Assembly: GCF_014904745.1 (NCBI RefSeq)
Contig: NZ_JACZCS010000037.1
Coordinates: 1-64,000 of the forward strand
Origin: Oricola nitratireducens
GTDB lineage: Bacteria; Pseudomonadota; Alphaproteobacteria; Rhizobiales; Rhizobiaceae
Reading direction: 5' to 3'
Length of the DNA: 64,000 nucleotides
The first letter of the stretch is position 1. Every line of letters begins with the position of its first letter. A program made the position numbers and the translations under genes. Below, piece by piece: positions 62,952 to 64,000 of this stretch. Below the pieces are notes generated by a model, which worked only from the letters and a program-made list of their open reading frames with translations, did no database searches and was not told where the DNA came from.

Positions 62952-63536
62952 ATGAAATCAACAATGCTTGGACTTGCGCTTGCGGCCTCCGCATTCGCCT
63001 TTGTCGCCACTCCGTCGCTTGCCGACGGTGAACATATCCCGGCGGTGACCGATTATGCCAACGCCAACATCAAGCCGTGGCTTTCCGACGCCTCCGTCAT
63101 CAGCGCGGTCAAGGCGCAGAACGAGGCCAATGCCGGGCTGAGCCAGGACGATATCGACGCGCTCGACAAGAGCTGGCGCGCCGGCGTCGACGGCGGCGAC
63201 CATGCGCTGATCGACAAGGTGCTTTCCAATTCGCTGTCCGAGTTTCTGCGCGACAAGCAGATGGGATCGAACGGCGTCATCACCGAGATCTTCGTCACCG
63301 ATGCCAAGGGCCTCAATGTCGGCCAGAGCGACGTGACGTCGGACTACTGGCAGGGCGACGAAGCCAAGTGGCAGAAGACCTACGGCACCGGCGCCGCCGA
63401 TGCGATCTTCGTCGACGAGGCCGAGAAGGACGAGTCGACGCAGATGCTGCAGAGCCAGGTTTCGATGACGCTCGACGACGAGTCCGGCGCGCCGATCGGC
63501 GCGATCACGGTCGGGATCAACCTGAACGCGCTGTAA
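62952..63536 (+). CDS. Secreted Cache/PAS-like sensor-domain protein
   Basis: A 194-residue exported protein started at ATG 62952 after GAGGAG. Signal peptide about 1-24 (ATPSLADG). The mature part has the strand and turn pattern of a single Cache domain: ITEIFVTDAKGLNVGQSDVT, DYWQGDEAKWQKTYG, GAADAIFVDEAEKDEST and SGAPIGAITVGINL. Such domains normally form the ligand-binding part of chemoreceptors and kinases, but here there is no membrane helix or signalling domain. With the upstream chemoreceptor at 45 bp and a terminator after it, the two form one transcription unit, so it may be a periplasmic accessory to that receptor (inference). Confidence 0.82.
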   Translation: MKSTMLGLALAASAFAFVATPSLADGEHIPAVTDYANANIKPWLSDASVISAVKAQNEANAGLSQDDIDALDKSWRAGVDGGDHALIDKVLSNSLSEFLRDKQMGSNGVITEIFVTDAKGLNVGQSDVTSDYWQGDEAKWQKTYGTGAADAIFVDEAEKDESTQMLQSQVSMTLDDESGAPIGAITVGINLNAL

Positions 63537-63560
63537 GCCGTTCCGCATCCCCGAGACATG

Positions 63561-63591
63561 AAGGGCTCCCGCAAGGGAGCCCTTTTGTTTT
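63561..63591 (+). terminator. Rho-independent terminator after the Cache-like gene
   Basis: A perfect 10-bp stem (AAGGGCTCCC at 63561-63570, complement at 63575-63584) with GCAA tetraloop, followed by TTGTTTT. Confidence 0.92.
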
Positions 63592-63617
63592 GAACAGCGA
63601 GCCGATTACGCGCCGGA

Positions 63618-64000
63618 TCAGCCCTTGTGGCCTTCGGCGATCGGTTCCTGGTAGGTGAAGCCGAGATCCCAGGGAAAGTAGATCCAGGTGTCCTGGCTGA
63701 CCTCGGTGACGAAGGTATCGACCAGCGGCCGGCCCTTCGGCTTGGCGTAGACGGTCGCGAAATGGGCCTTCGGCAGCATGGCGCGCACCAGGCCGGCGGT
63801 CTTGCCGGTGTCGGTCAGGTCGTCGACGATCAGGATGCCTTCGCCGTCATTGGCGAGAAGATCGGCGTGGACCTCCTTGAGCACCTGGATGTCGCCCTGC
63901 GTCGTGTAGTCGTGATAGCTCGCCACGCAGACCGTCTCGACGATGCGGATGCCGAGTTCGCGGGCGATGATGGCGGCGGGCACGAGACCGCCGCGGGTGA
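63618..64000 (-). CDS. gpt: Xanthine-guanine phosphoribosyltransferase, 5' end outside the window
   Basis: Purine-salvage enzyme that joins xanthine or guanine to PRPP. The frame stays open through base 64000, so only about the last 127 residues are seen; the GTG at 63983 is internal (the preceding codons read RGGLV). The PRPP-binding motif [14 protein letters not shown] and the C-terminal [20 protein letters not shown], with its base-binding aromatic residues, identify Gpt. It is convergent with the Cache-like gene across a terminator. Confidence 0.94.
   Translation of the reverse strand, partial: TRGGLVPAAIIARELGIRIVETVCVASYHDYTTQGDIQVLKEVHADLLANDGEGILIVDDLTDTGKTAGLVRAMLPKAHFATVYAKPKGRPLVDTFVTEVSQDTWIYFPWDLGFTYQEPIAEGHKG

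Overview
The window is a dense, GC-rich (roughly 60-65% by eye) chromosomal segment of an alphaproteobacterium of the order Hyphomicrobiales (Rhizobiales). The gene complement supports this: a second-type glutamyl-tRNA synthetase, a zinc-ligand-poor DksA, the cell-cycle kinase CckA next to FliO, a giant growth-pole-ring-like protein beside folP-folB-folK, a STAS-fused Mla permease, DUF2865, and a B12-dependent ribonucleotide reductase. I cannot name the genus. There are no rRNA or tRNA genes, CRISPR arrays, complete insertion sequences or prophages.

Layout. 1-6.7 kb: end of a DUF2059 gene, glutathione reductase, a gamma-glutamylcyclotransferase-like gene, class II DAHP synthase, a small secreted protein, a GFA protein, an extradiol dioxygenase and a hemerythrin. 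6.7-12.3 kb: acylphosphatase, a secreted nuclease, a small membrane protein, ribosomal protein S21, NAD synthetase and a diguanylate cyclase. 12.4-22.2 kb: the relic of an MFS transporter, an intact MFS transporter of the same type, a VIT-type metal transporter, gltX, DUF2865, malic enzyme, a degenerate SDR and a dipeptide epimerase. 22.2-26.3 kb: a four-gene Mla-type lipid transport operon. 26.3-37.6 kb: the giant coiled-coil polar-growth protein, an Hpt protein, a ferredoxin, folP-folB-folK, a YcjX-YcjF pair and a SixA-like phosphatase. 37.9-42.2 kb: dksA, fliO and cckA. 42.2-45.3 kb: a run of small, mostly uncharacterised proteins, including two tandem 61-residue paralogues. 45.3-54.4 kb: a phosphoesterase, FtsH, a ChaC-like protein, several conserved hypotheticals, an RNase Z-like hydrolase and two transporters. 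54.4-56.0 kb: a short AT-richer island carrying a winged-helix-like protein and a DUF2971 protein, with inverted palindromic repeats on both sides of the first gene. 56.0-64 kb: nrdJ with a putative NrdR operator pair about 215-260 bp upstream, a 1.2-kb stretch without a convincing gene, a chemoreceptor followed by a secreted Cache-like protein, and the end of gpt.

Most genes are housekeeping. The least ordinary points are the NrdR-type operator arrangement of nrdJ, the secreted sensor-like protein paired with a chemoreceptor, the tandem 61-residue paralogues after cckA, the repeat-bordered AT-richer island, and the transporter relic next to a living relative.
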